This document shows, piece by piece, positions 16,685 through 24,632 of a stretch of 64,000 bases of DNA. The DNA is taken from contig JAFLUM010000008.1 in assembly GCA_022508805.1 (NCBI GenBank), positions 39,828 through 103,827 of the forward strand, given 5' to 3'. The notes under the pieces are model-generated. The model made no database searches and was not told the DNA's origin. It saw only the letters and a program-made list of their open reading frames with translations. The stretch's first letter is position 1. Each line of letters begins with the position of its first letter. Both the position numbers and the translations under genes were made by a program. This stretch comes from Oscillospiraceae bacterium. Its GTDB lineage: Bacteria; Bacillota; Clostridia; Oscillospirales; Acutalibacteraceae.

Positions 16685-17257
16685 ATGAAAAACTGTGTTG
16701 AGATCCGCTGGCACGGCAGAGGCGGTCAAGGTGCTAAAACGGCAGCCTTGCTTCTTGCGGACGTTGCTTTTAAAACGGGCATGTATGTTCAGGGTTTTCC
16801 GGAATACGGTCCCGAGCGTATGGGAGCACCCATTACCGCGTATAACCGAATAAGCCCTCATGAGATACGTGTTCATTCAAATATATATGAGCCTGATTTC
16901 GTAGTAGTTGTTGACGAAAGTTTACTTGATGCTATCGATGTTACCGAGGGCTTAAACCCTGACGGTGCCATTCTTATTAACACCACAAAAACAAAAGAGG
17001 AAATCGAAAAGTGTTTAAACGGTTACACGGGCAAGGTTTATACAATTGATGCCCGCAAAGTGTCCGTAGCCTGCCTCGGTAAGTATTTCCCGAATACTCC
17101 AATGCTGGCAGGAATAGTTAAGGTTTCAGAGGTTATGGATTGGGATAGCTTCTTAAGCGAAATGGAAGCCTCTTTTAAGCACAAGTTTTCATCTAAACCC
17201 GAGGTTATCGAAGGCAATATGAATGCTCTTAAAATGGCGTACAGTGAAGTTAAATAG
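16685..17257 (+). CDS. porC: Pyruvate:ferredoxin oxidoreductase, gamma subunit
   Basis: 190 residues, the gamma subunit of the four-part oxidoreductase that converts pyruvate and CoA to acetyl-CoA, CO2 and reduced ferredoxin in the cytosol. The family N-terminus RWHGRGGQGAKTAALLLA and the block GFPEYGPERMGAP are intact. The ribosome site AAAGGAG lies 7 bases before ATG 16685. It is the first gene of a gamma-delta-alpha-beta operon, in the order known from Thermotoga porCDAB. A 2-oxoisovalerate enzyme would look similar; the alpha subunit favours pyruvate. Confidence 0.9.
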   Translation: MKNCVEIRWHGRGGQGAKTAALLLADVAFKTGMYVQGFPEYGPERMGAPITAYNRISPHEIRVHSNIYEPDFVVVVDESLLDAIDVTEGLNPDGAILINTTKTKEEIEKCLNGYTGKVYTIDARKVSVACLGKYFPNTPMLAGIVKVSEVMDWDSFLSEMEASFKHKFSSKPEVIEGNMNALKMAYSEVK

Positions 17258-17271
17258 TTAGGAGATTACAT

Positions 17272-17574
17272 ATGAAATCAGATATCAAAAAGCTTGGTCA
17301 GGACTGCAAATGGCAGGAACTGACAGAGGGTATGCAGATTTACGGTGAAATGACCTCCCTTGAATTTAACACAGGCGAGTGGACTTCCGTTAAGCCCGAG
17401 ATTAAAGAGGAGCTTTGCGTTCACTGCCTTCTTTGTGTTCCCGTTTGTCCTGACAGTGTTATTCCCGTTGTGGACGGTAAGCGCGGAGAGTTTGATTACG
17501 ATCATTGCAAGGGCTGCGGCATCTGTGTCAAGGCGTGCCACACCGGTGCTATCACCATGAAGGGGGTCAAATAA
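17272..17574 (+). CDS. porD: Pyruvate:ferredoxin oxidoreductase, delta (ferredoxin) subunit
   Basis: 100 residues with two 4Fe-4S motifs: CVHCLLCVPVCP (about 49-60) and CKGCGICVKAC (about 79-89). In the second, the proline that usually follows the last cysteine is His (CH). It carries electrons from the catalytic subunits to external ferredoxin. AGGAG precedes ATG 17272. It ends 2 bases before porA starts. Confidence 0.92.
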   Translation: MKSDIKKLGQDCKWQELTEGMQIYGEMTSLEFNTGEWTSVKPEIKEELCVHCLLCVPVCPDSVIPVVDGKRGEFDYDHCKGCGICVKACHTGAITMKGVK

Positions 17575-17576
17575 CA

Positions 17577-18758
17577 ATGGCAAGAAAAGACCGATTAAGC
17601 GGTAACGAGGCGGTAGCGGAAGCACTCCGTCAGATAAATCCCGACGTTATGGCGGCTTTCCCCATTACTCCGTCCACCGAGATCCCTCAGTATTTTTCAA
17701 AGCTGGTTGCCAACGGTCAGGTGGATTCCGAATTTATCCCCGTTGAATCCGAGCATTCGGCAATGTCCGCGGTCATCGGCTCACAGTCAGCAGGCGCCCG
17801 TTCCGTGACGGCAACATCATCGGCAGGCTTAGCACTTATGTGGGAAGAGCTTTATCTCGCTGCCTCCAACAGATTGCCCTGCGTACTTACCTTGGTTAAC
17901 AGAGCCCTCTCAGGTCCTATCAATATCAACTGCGACCACAGCGATTCAATGGGCGCCCGCGATGCAGGCTGGATTCAAATCTATGCCGAAAATAATCAGG
18001 AGGTTTACGATAATCTCGTTATGGCATACAGAATAGGTGAGCATAAGGATGTTATGCTTCCCGTTATGATCTGCCAAGACGGTTTCATCACATCCCACGC
18101 CGTTGAGAATATTGAGCTGCTTGAGGATAAAAAGGTGAAGGATTTCGTAGGAGAATATGAGCCTGAAAATTACCTTCTAAATCCCGAATGCTCAATGGCT
18201 GTAGGTCCTTACAGTGTTTCAAATTACTACTTTGAGGCAAAGAGAGCACAGGCTGAGGCTCTGAAAAATGCTAAACAGGTAACTCTTGACGTTGCAAAAG
18301 AATTCGCACAAATTAGCGGCAGAGAATACGGTCTTTTTGAAGAATACAAAATGGACGATGCCGAGCTTGCCGTTGTTATTATCGGCTCAGCAGCAGGAAC
18401 GACTAAGGATGCCGTTGACGAGCTGAGAGCTCAGGGCAAAAAGGTCGGTTTAATTAAGATCCGTCTGTTCCGTCCATTCCCTGCAAGCGAGATTGCCGAA
18501 GCATTAAAAGGTGTTAAAGCCGTTGCCCTTATGGACAGAACCGAAAGCTATAACGATAACTGCGGTCCCATAGGTGCTGAAGTCACCACTGCACTTTACA
18601 GAGCAAAATCCGATTGTCTCTCGGTAAACTACGTTTACGGTCTCGGCGGTCGTGACGTCAGGGTAAAAGATATGATCGGCATTTTCAACGAGCTTGAAAA
18701 AATCGCTGAGAGCGGAGAGGTCACTGACCCCTACCGCTATATGGGCGTAAGAGAATAA
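17577..18758 (+). CDS. porA: Pyruvate:ferredoxin oxidoreductase, alpha subunit
   Basis: 393 residues. ATG 17577 is chosen because it follows the porD stop after two bases, with GGGGGTC upstream; the open frame runs further up inside porD. The N-terminal domain has GNEAVAEALRQINPDVMAAFP, PSTEIPQ and EHSAM. The block ALSGPININCDHSDSM plus GWIQIYAEN is typical of PorA and supports pyruvate over branched 2-oxoacids. The C-terminal domain (LIKIRLFRPFP) completes the alpha subunit. The gene is directly coupled to porB. Confidence 0.92.
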   Translation: MARKDRLSGNEAVAEALRQINPDVMAAFPITPSTEIPQYFSKLVANGQVDSEFIPVESEHSAMSAVIGSQSAGARSVTATSSAGLALMWEELYLAASNRLPCVLTLVNRALSGPININCDHSDSMGARDAGWIQIYAENNQEVYDNLVMAYRIGEHKDVMLPVMICQDGFITSHAVENIELLEDKKVKDFVGEYEPENYLLNPECSMAVGPYSVSNYYFEAKRAQAEALKNAKQVTLDVAKEFAQISGREYGLFEEYKMDDAELAVVIIGSAAGTTKDAVDELRAQGKKVGLIKIRLFRPFPASEIAEALKGVKAVALMDRTESYNDNCGPIGAEVTTALYRAKSDCLSVNYVYGLGGRDVRVKDMIGIFNELEKIAESGEVTDPYRYMGVRE

Positions 18759-18772
18759 TGGGGTGCTTACCA

Positions 18773-19714
18773 ATGTATAATTTTAAAGAATTTGTCGGCA
18801 GAGAAGATCGCCTTGCCGGCGGACACAGAATGTGTGCCGGTTGCGGCGGAACTATTGCAGTAAGAAATGTTCTTAAAGCTATCAAGCCGGACGATAAGGC
18901 GGTTATCGGTAACGCTACCGGCTGCCTTGAGGTCTCCTCCTTTATGTATCCTTACACCGCATATAAGGACAGCTATATTCACAACGCCTTTGAAAATGCA
19001 GGTGCAACACTCAGCGGCGTTGAGGGCGCATATAACGTTTTAAAGCGTAAGGGCAAGCTGAACGACACCTTCAAGTTCATCACCTTCGGCGGTGACGGCG
19101 GCACTTACGATATCGGTTTCCAGTCCCTTTCGGGTTCTATGGAACGCGGACACGATATGGTTTACGTTTGCTATGATAACGGTGCATATATGAATACGGG
19201 CATTCAGCGTTCTTCGGCAACTCCTATGTTTGCCGACACCACCACCACTCCCGTCGGTTCAGTTTCGAGCGGTAAACCTCAGTACAGAAAGGACTTAGCC
19301 GCTATCATTGCGGAGCATAAAGTTCCTTATGTTGCTCAGACTACCTTCGTTCAAAATTTCCGTGATCTACACATAAAATCAGAAAAGGCTATCTACACTA
19401 AAGGAGCCTCATTCTTAAATATTATGGCACCCTGCCCCCGCGGATGGCGATACAACACTTGGGATATTATGGAGATCTGCAAGCTTGCCGTTGAGACACG
19501 CTATTGGCCTCTTTTTGAAGTCATTGACGGCGTTTGGATACTCAACTATGAACCTAAAAAGTATGTTCCCATTGAGGAATGGCTTTCAAAGCAAGGCAGA
19601 TTCAAGCATATGTTTAAGCCAGAAAATGAGTGGATGATCGAAGCCTTCCAGAAGGAAGTCGACCGCCGCTGGGATGAGCTCACCAAGCGCTGTGACCGCG
19701 TTGCAGGTGCATAA
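18773..19714 (+). CDS. porB: Pyruvate:ferredoxin oxidoreductase, beta (thiamine diphosphate) subunit
   Basis: 313 residues from ATG 18773 (MYNFKEF). An ATG at 18758 overlaps the porA stop, but AATGGGGTG is better placed for 18773. The cluster-binding cysteines are in MCAGCG and GNATGCLE. The thiamine diphosphate/Mg motif is GGDGGTYDIGFQSLSG with DNGAYMNTG. The C-terminal part (CPRGWRYNTWDIME) matches the family. The last gene of the operon, closed by a strong terminator. Confidence 0.92.
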   Translation: MYNFKEFVGREDRLAGGHRMCAGCGGTIAVRNVLKAIKPDDKAVIGNATGCLEVSSFMYPYTAYKDSYIHNAFENAGATLSGVEGAYNVLKRKGKLNDTFKFITFGGDGGTYDIGFQSLSGSMERGHDMVYVCYDNGAYMNTGIQRSSATPMFADTTTTPVGSVSSGKPQYRKDLAAIIAEHKVPYVAQTTFVQNFRDLHIKSEKAIYTKGASFLNIMAPCPRGWRYNTWDIMEICKLAVETRYWPLFEVIDGVWILNYEPKKYVPIEEWLSKQGRFKHMFKPENEWMIEAFQKEVDRRWDELTKRCDRVAGA

Positions 19715-19732
19715 AATCAGATAGAACAAAAA

Positions 19733-19772
19733 ACTCCGACTTCTCGTAAAGAAGAGTCGGAGTAATTTTTTT
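19733..19772. terminator. Bidirectional terminator between porB and the GH30 gene
   Basis: ACTCCGACtTCT and AGAGTCGGAGT pair at 19733-19763. TTTTTT follows on the plus strand and an A-rich flank gives a T-run on the minus strand. Confidence 0.85.
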
Positions 19773-19777
19773 ATAAA

Positions 19778-21304
19778 TTATTCAAATACCACAGTTATAA
19801 TGCTGTTTGCAGGCATTGAGATTTTTGTAAGCTCGCCTGTATAAGTGTTTTCAAGCTGACTGTCCTGCGTGGTGGTATAAACGGTCATTTTTGACGCGTC
19901 CACTTTGAAGGATAGTCCTCTTTCCACGCCTTCATTGACGACAACACAAACAACCTTTCCGTCGGGGGTGAGGAATGACACCGTATTGGTGGCATATTTC
20001 GTAAGATTATCTTCTTCGGGATTTTCAACCTCTGTGACCTGCAAGTCGTTTATATTCTTCTTACTTTCGAGCCTTACACTGCCCGCAGGAATAAATTTGC
20101 TGAAATGTGCCATAGCATAGTAGCGCATTGCTATCTCATATTCGGTGAAATCGTCATTGGCTGAAATTAAGCCGTCGGTATAGTTTTTGCCGTCATCGGC
20201 TGTTCCTGCCTGATTTACGCCGACCCATGCACACCAGGAATCCGCTCCTGTGTATTCAAGATCGTTTGCAATAACGCGAGCCTGTATAAGTGCACCTTCA
20301 ATAGAGGTTATGTCCGACGTACAGGGAAGCTGACACCACTCGGACATCTCGACTTTAGCATCGGGCACGTTTTCATTGATCCATTCGCCGAACGCAGCTT
20401 TTCTCTCTACATATTCATCAGCCCAGTAACTGTGATATGCAAGGGTGCCAAGAACGTCTCGAACGTCCTCGTTATTATAAAGCTCTGAGAACCAACTCTC
20501 TGTTCTCTCTTCTATGGCACCGCTTTCGGGTCCGCTTAATTTAACGTCCATTCCGCGTGCTTTTATTTCCTGAGCAAAGAGGATCAAAAGGTCCCGAACC
20601 TCTTCATCGCTGTAATGGCAGCCCTCTTGACCTGTATATCCGCCGCCCCACGCCCATTGAGGTTCATTGATGGGGCTTATGTATTTCACGGGCACGCCCT
20701 TATCAAGAAAATACTGAGTTATCGTAAGGAAATAATCAACATATTTTTTATAATCCGCACGGGAAAGGTTGGACTGCCAGCCGTCGCTTCCGCCGCCGCT
20801 TGCCTTACCCGAAATTGTCATAGAATAATGCGGGGAATTGGCGAACAACACTACTGTATCCACCGTACCGTAAGACAGTGCAAGGTCGAGGATTTTTTGA
20901 GCGTTTGCGTCACGGGTAAAGTCGTATACATACTCGCCAGTTTCTTCGTCAAGCACATAAAAGCTTTCGGTTTTACGCCACGGATTCCAAATTGTCGTTT
21001 GGGAATTATCCGCTTCGCCGCCGCCGATGTTATAACGGAAAATATTGAGTCCCAAGCCCTCTTCTGAATAGAGCAGCTTTGTTATCTCCTCGTCAAACTC
21101 GCTGTTGCCGCAATACTGTGCCCACCAGCAGGCAGAAGCTCCGAAACCCTCAAGCTCGTTGAGTGTTTTGTCTTTTTTAATGGTGATTTTTAGGTCAGCT
21201 TTTTCCTGATAAGCTGAATATCCAAAAATTCCTGCAGGAACAGCTATAGCGACCGCCAAAACCACCGCCACAACTGCTATAATGATTTTTACCGATTTTT
21301 TCAT
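19778..21304 (-). CDS. Glycoside hydrolase family 30 enzyme, membrane-anchored
   Basis: 508 residues. The N-terminal hydrophobic segment (about 6-30) is a signal anchor, so the enzyme faces outside. The family pattern starts at LEGFGASACWWA. The acid/base is Glu214 (ISPINEPQWAWGG) and the nucleophile Glu322 (VEMSEWCQLP). A beta-sandwich C-terminal domain ends in ANSIITVVFE. GH30 members cut beta-linked glucuronoxylan, beta-1,6-galactan or beta-1,6-glucan, and the motifs do not settle which. GAGGTAGATGAT precedes the ATG. It is transcribed alone between two terminators. Confidence 0.88.
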   Translation of the reverse strand: MKKSVKIIIAVVAVVLAVAIAVPAGIFGYSAYQEKADLKITIKKDKTLNELEGFGASACWWAQYCGNSEFDEEITKLLYSEEGLGLNIFRYNIGGGEADNSQTTIWNPWRKTESFYVLDEETGEYVYDFTRDANAQKILDLALSYGTVDTVVLFANSPHYSMTISGKASGGGSDGWQSNLSRADYKKYVDYFLTITQYFLDKGVPVKYISPINEPQWAWGGGYTGQEGCHYSDEEVRDLLILFAQEIKARGMDVKLSGPESGAIEERTESWFSELYNNEDVRDVLGTLAYHSYWADEYVERKAAFGEWINENVPDAKVEMSEWCQLPCTSDITSIEGALIQARVIANDLEYTGADSWCAWVGVNQAGTADDGKNYTDGLISANDDFTEYEIAMRYYAMAHFSKFIPAGSVRLESKKNINDLQVTEVENPEEDNLTKYATNTVSFLTPDGKVVCVVVNEGVERGLSFKVDASKMTVYTTTQDSQLENTYTGELTKISMPANSIITVVFE

Positions 21305-21320
21305 ATATCATCTACCTCAT

Positions 21321-21352
21321 AAAAACGGCGGAGGAGGTATCCCCCGCCGTTT
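21321..21352 (-). terminator. Intrinsic terminator of hpf
   Basis: AAACGGCGG and CCGCCGTTT pair perfectly. On the minus strand TTTTTATG follows. Confidence 0.8.
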
Positions 21353-21361
21353 GATTAACCG

Positions 21362-21889
21362 TTATTCGAAATCGGGTTCCAGTAATCCGTAGCCCCCGTC
21401 GTTACGCTTATACACAACGCAAACCTTGTCATTTTCGGCGTTGCGGAACATATAGAACATATGACCGAGCAGATTCATTTGAAGTATTGCTTCGTCTACC
21501 GTTTCGGGTTTAAGTGACACGGACTTTGTACGTACAAGCTCAAAATCAGTCTCCTCAATATCGGAGTCAGCCACAAAAACATCGTCAAAAGCAACGTCAC
21601 GAAGCTTCTTTTCAAGCCTTGTTTTGTTCTTCCTTATTTGACGGATAAGGGAGTCAACGCATTTGTCGAGAGCATCCTCTAAGTCGTCACTTCTCTCCTG
21701 TGCTCTAAATATCATACTCTTTTTGGTAAGCGTAATTTCGCAGATTTTTGTATTTTTTTCCACAGCGGCAGTGATTTTTGCCGCAGCGTCAGGTCCGAAG
21801 AATTTTTCAACCTTTAAAAGCTTTGATTCGGCGTGAGCCCTGAAGCTGTCTCTCGGTGTGCATTTGCGTCCTACGATCGTGATGTTCAC
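21362..21889 (-). CDS. hpf: Ribosome hibernation promoting factor, long form
   Basis: 175 residues. The start is GTG 21889 (VNITIVGRK), because AAAGGAG lies 7 bases upstream; the ATG at 21910 contains that site. The N-terminal HPF/YfiA ribosome-binding domain (about 1-95) is joined by a linker to the C-terminal dimerisation domain (SVSLKPETVDEAILQMNLLGHMFYMFRN). Long HPF pairs two 70S ribosomes into inactive 100S particles in stationary phase. The promoter shows an extended -10 (TGCTATAAT). A hairpin terminator follows. Confidence 0.95.
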   Translation of the reverse strand: MNITIVGRKCTPRDSFRAHAESKLLKVEKFFGPDAAAKITAAVEKNTKICEITLTKKSMIFRAQERSDDLEDALDKCVDSLIRQIRKNKTRLEKKLRDVAFDDVFVADSDIEETDFELVRTKSVSLKPETVDEAILQMNLLGHMFYMFRNAENDKVCVVYKRNDGGYGLLEPDFE

Positions 21890-21942
21890 AATAACATCTC
21901 CTTTGCGCATAATCTGGATAAAGTCTTTCTCTATCCAAACAT

Positions 21943-21951
21943 ATTATAGCA
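21943..21951 (-). promoter_or_regulatory. Extended -10 promoter of hpf
   Basis: On the minus strand TGCTATAAT, with only a weak AT-rich -35 region. It lies about 55 bases before the GTG start. Confidence 0.45.
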
Positions 21952-21998
21952 CAAACGCACATAAAAATAAAGTATTTTATTAAAATTTTATAAAAATT

Positions 21999-22841
21999 TC
22001 ACAAAATCGCTGAGGCGTGGCGTGTAACGTGGCATCCTACGTTGACGGCGACGGGAAGTCCTGCTATGTGCGTAGGGGCAGCCTCAATGTTCACCGCCAA
22101 AGCTGTGGTTTTTCCGCCGAACCCTTGAGGACCTATATGGGTTTCGTTAATCTTTTCCAAAAGCGATTTTTCCATTTCACTGTAGAACGGATTTCCGTTC
22201 CGCCGGCTGACAGGACGGCAGAGAGCTTTCTTTGCAAGATAAGCGCAGTATTCAAAGCTGCCGCCGAAGCCGATACCCAGCACTATGGGCGGGCAGGGAT
22301 TTCCGCCGGCAAGCTGCACGGTTTCCAGAATAAAATCGGTTATGTCCTCTTTAGTTGCGGAGGGCGTGAACATCTTTATTCTGCTCATATTCTCGCTCCC
22401 GAAGCCCTTTGGAGCGACGGTGATATTTATTTTATCGCCCGATACTATACGCGTGTGTATCACCGCGGGGGTATTATCGTCTGTGTTTACCCTGTCGAAG
22501 GGGTCACGCACTACGGATTTTCTTAAAAGTCCGTCGGTATAGCCCATAGCTACGCCTTTATTTACCGCGTCTTCAAAATCGCCGCCGACAATATGCACAT
22601 CTTGACCGACCTCAATGAACACGATAGCCATACCCGTATCCTGACAGATGGGAACATCAAGCTCTTTGGCACAGTCGAGATTATTTAATAAATCCCCCAT
22701 AATACTTTTGGGCAGTGTGTCAGTCTCACTCTCATATCCGCATTCAATGCAATATGTTAAATCATTCGGCAAGAGCTTATTTGCTTTTATACAAAGCTCC
22801 TTAACTGTTTTCGCTATATTGTCTGTATGTATTTCTCTCAT
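21999..22841 (-). CDS. Fumarate hydratase class I, alpha subunit (beta subunit not adjacent)
   Basis: 280 residues of the iron-sulphur hydro-lyase alpha subunit (fumarase or L-tartrate dehydratase), which interconverts fumarate and malate together with a beta subunit. Key blocks are ICQDTGMAIVFIE (first cluster Cys), GLLRKSVVRDPF, GGNPCPPIVLGIGFGGSFEYC and NVGCHVTRHASA (last cluster Cys). The length fits an alpha subunit alone. The beta gene usually follows directly, but here hpf follows and no beta gene is present in the window. GGTGAG precedes the start. Confidence 0.88.
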   Translation of the reverse strand: MREIHTDNIAKTVKELCIKANKLLPNDLTYCIECGYESETDTLPKSIMGDLLNNLDCAKELDVPICQDTGMAIVFIEVGQDVHIVGGDFEDAVNKGVAMGYTDGLLRKSVVRDPFDRVNTDDNTPAVIHTRIVSGDKINITVAPKGFGSENMSRIKMFTPSATKEDITDFILETVQLAGGNPCPPIVLGIGFGGSFEYCAYLAKKALCRPVSRRNGNPFYSEMEKSLLEKINETHIGPQGFGGKTTALAVNIEAAPTHIAGLPVAVNVGCHVTRHASAIL

Positions 22842-22867
22842 TTTAACTCACCTGTCAATAACAAAAT

Positions 22868-22912
22868 AAGGGCAGTTGAACTGCCCTTTTAGGGTTGAGA
22901 GAGTTGAACCCT
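22868..22912 (-). terminator. Double hairpin terminator behind the S1-domain gene
   Basis: On the minus strand AGGGTT...AACCCT (22891-22912) is followed by AAGGGCAGT...ACTGCCCTT (22868-22888), then ATTTTG. Confidence 0.7.
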
Positions 22913-22916
22913 GATT

Positions 22917-23381
22917 TTATTTACCGCCGTGTCTGTGATTGCCGCTGCCGCGCTTATTGTTCGCGTTACGTTTAAGGTCACTGATTTTTTCGTCGCTCTG
23001 CGCTTTAAAGCGTGCCATCATATCCTCAAAGGACTGTGGTCCTGTCTGTTCCCGTACGGGCGCTGTGCGTGGTGTGCGGGGAGCAGAAGAAAAGCTCTTG
23101 TTTTGGTTTTGCGTTTTAGGTTTACTCGGCTTTGGTTTTTCCGGCTCGGGAAGGGTTTGTTTAATTGAAAGGCTGACCTTTCCCTTTTCGTTTATATCAA
23201 TAGCTTTCACCTTTACGGTGTCACCGACGGTAAGATACTGCGAAATATCGCTGACGAACTCTGCCGCCACCTCGGAAATATGTACCATTCCCGTTTCTCC
23301 GTTTTCGAGCTTTATAAACGCTCCGAAATTTGTTAATCCCGTCACTGTTCCTTCATAAACAGAACCGATTTCAACTTGCAT
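22917..23381 (-). CDS. S1 RNA-binding domain protein (YabR/general stress protein 13 type)
   Basis: 154 residues. An S1 domain (about 1-72: GSVYEGTVTGLTNFGAFIKL, GMVHISEVA, VKVKAIDINEKGKVSLSIK) is followed by a proline- and basic-rich tail. It probably binds RNA or ribosomes in the cytosol. Position after divIC mirrors the Bacillus divIC-yabR order. The tail ends RGSGNHRHGGK. Confidence 0.88.
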   Translation of the reverse strand: MQVEIGSVYEGTVTGLTNFGAFIKLENGETGMVHISEVAAEFVSDISQYLTVGDTVKVKAIDINEKGKVSLSIKQTLPEPEKPKPSKPKTQNQNKSFSSAPRTPRTAPVREQTGPQSFEDMMARFKAQSDEKISDLKRNANNKRGSGNHRHGGK

Positions 23382-23408
23382 AAATCAGCGTGTCCTCCTC
23401 AAGGCATC

Positions 23409-23720
23409 CTATGAACCAGGTGTGATGTCATAAAACACTTTTTCGCCCGGCATACCGTAGCCCAGCTTTTCGCGGGCGACCTGCTCAATATAATCGCTTT
23501 TATCCTCATTACCGACTATGGACTGAAGTCGTTCATTCTGCGCCTGCATCTCCGCAAGCTCGGCAGTTTTCTCTGCAAGCTCTGCCTTGCTATCCCTGAC
23601 GGAAAGCTGAAGTCCGATAATAGTCATAACAAAATAACCCACGAACAAAATAAGTCCGAGTGTCAGCAAAAAGCTTTTAACGCGTTTCTTTTTGGGCGCT
23701 TGATTTTGTTTTGCTCTCAT
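23409..23720 (-). CDS. divIC: Septum formation initiator, DivIC/FtsB family
   Basis: 103 residues from ATG 23720. It is preferred because AAAGGAAAG sits 6 bases upstream, inside the end of yabQ; ATG 23738 lacks a site. A basic N-terminus, one membrane helix (about 18-38) and an extracytoplasmic coiled coil (LAEKTAELAEMQAQNERLQ) are followed by YIEQVAREKLGYGMPGEKVFY. That C-terminal block is typical of DivIC. It is a divisome partner of FtsL and DivIB at the septum. Confidence 0.88.
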   Translation of the reverse strand: MRAKQNQAPKKKRVKSFLLTLGLILFVGYFVMTIIGLQLSVRDSKAELAEKTAELAEMQAQNERLQSIVGNEDKSDYIEQVAREKLGYGMPGEKVFYDITPGS

Positions 23721-23721
23721 A

Positions 23722-24273
23722 TCACGCTTTCCTTTCATCAGAGACCTCAGTCTCCATAGATTTCCGATTATATAGATTATACAACAGGTGTTTATTGACT
23801 TTCAAGAGGAATTTTGATTTATTTTTGACGTTTTTTGTGTTTTTTCGACTTTTTTTGAGTAATTTGCCGAAAAATCCGCGCAAAAATTCAAAAAGCTTTC
23901 TAAAAGGATAAGAAATTATTTTAAAAATCCGGTGTAAAGTCCTTTTAATAAACGAAATGATTTTTTCACTTACCGAAAATATCACTGCGCCCATCGAAAA
24001 GTAATAAACCGAGAAGCCGATCGTCTCGCCTAAGAGCAGATATACTCGCAGCTCCCCCTCATTTACCGTGAGAAAAAACAAAAAGGTACAAAAGCACAAA
24101 AAAATACAATAAAGAATATCGAATATAATAAACGCCGCTTTACTGCGTGAAATACTTATGCGTACAATGCGGAACACGTCGTAAAAAAAGCCCATTATGA
24201 AGCCGAAGCCCAGCGACATTAAAAAGCCTTTTGTCTGCTGAGCCAAGCTCAGACTGTAAAGATAGTCGGTCAT
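23722..24273 (-). CDS. yabQ: Spore cortex biosynthesis protein YabQ
   Basis: 183 residues with an N-terminal hydrophobic half (about four segments; GFGFIMGFFYDVFRIVR is a family mark) and a long basic C-terminal tail. YabQ is a membrane protein of the outer spore membrane required for cortex formation in Bacillus. Its start overlaps the yabP stop (ATGA, 24270-24273) and its stop is two bases before the divIC start. The conserved yabP-yabQ-divIC order makes this secure. Confidence 0.9.
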   Translation of the reverse strand: MTDYLYSLSLAQQTKGFLMSLGFGFIMGFFYDVFRIVRISISRSKAAFIIFDILYCIFLCFCTFLFFLTVNEGELRVYLLLGETIGFSVYYFSMGAVIFSVSEKIISFIKRTLHRIFKIISYPFRKLFEFLRGFFGKLLKKSRKNTKNVKNKSKFLLKVNKHLLYNLYNRKSMETEVSDERKA

Positions 24274-24551
24274 CGCAATACCTTTGAGAAAAATCCCTGA
24301 GCCTTGGGTCGTGTGTCGGTATATGTAAGCGAGGATATTTCACCGTCAACCATAAGCTCGGTCTGCTCAAGGTTAAGGCGTGTTATATGAAGATTCCAGC
24401 CTCTTATGGTAAGCTCGCCCATTTGCGTTACGGCGATAATGGTCTGTTCGTCAAAGGAGTCGATGTCCGTAACGCCCGAGACCGAAAGCTTTTTGCGGTC
24501 CTCCATAATGATATTGTGCGGTAATTTTTGAATATTTTTTTCGTCTGTCAT
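24270..24551 (-). CDS. yabP: Sporulation protein YabP
   Basis: 93 residues. The core LPHNIIMEDRKKLSVSGVTD, SFDEQTIIAVTQMGELTIRG and LNLEQTELMVDGEISSLTY is the YabP family pattern. It is mother-cell expressed in Bacillus and translationally coupled to yabQ here. GGGAGG lies 8 bases before the ATG, and a sigma-E-like promoter precedes it. Confidence 0.93.
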   Translation of the reverse strand: MTDEKNIQKLPHNIIMEDRKKLSVSGVTDIDSFDEQTIIAVTQMGELTIRGWNLHITRLNLEQTELMVDGEISSLTYTDTRPKAQGFFSKVLR

Positions 24552-24575
24552 AGCAGTAGACCTCCCTATACTGCC

Positions 24576-24604
24576 ATTTTATGTGTACAGGGACAAAGAT
24601 ATTC
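24576..24604 (-). promoter_or_regulatory. Sigma-E-like sporulation promoter of yabPQ-divIC
   Basis: On the minus strand GAATATC (24598-24604), a 14-bp spacer, then CATAAAAT (24576-24583), one mismatch from the sigma-E consensus in each element. The distance to the start codon is about 25 bases. Confidence 0.6.
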
Positions 24605-24632
24605 AAAAAAATCGGACAAATATTAAAGATAG

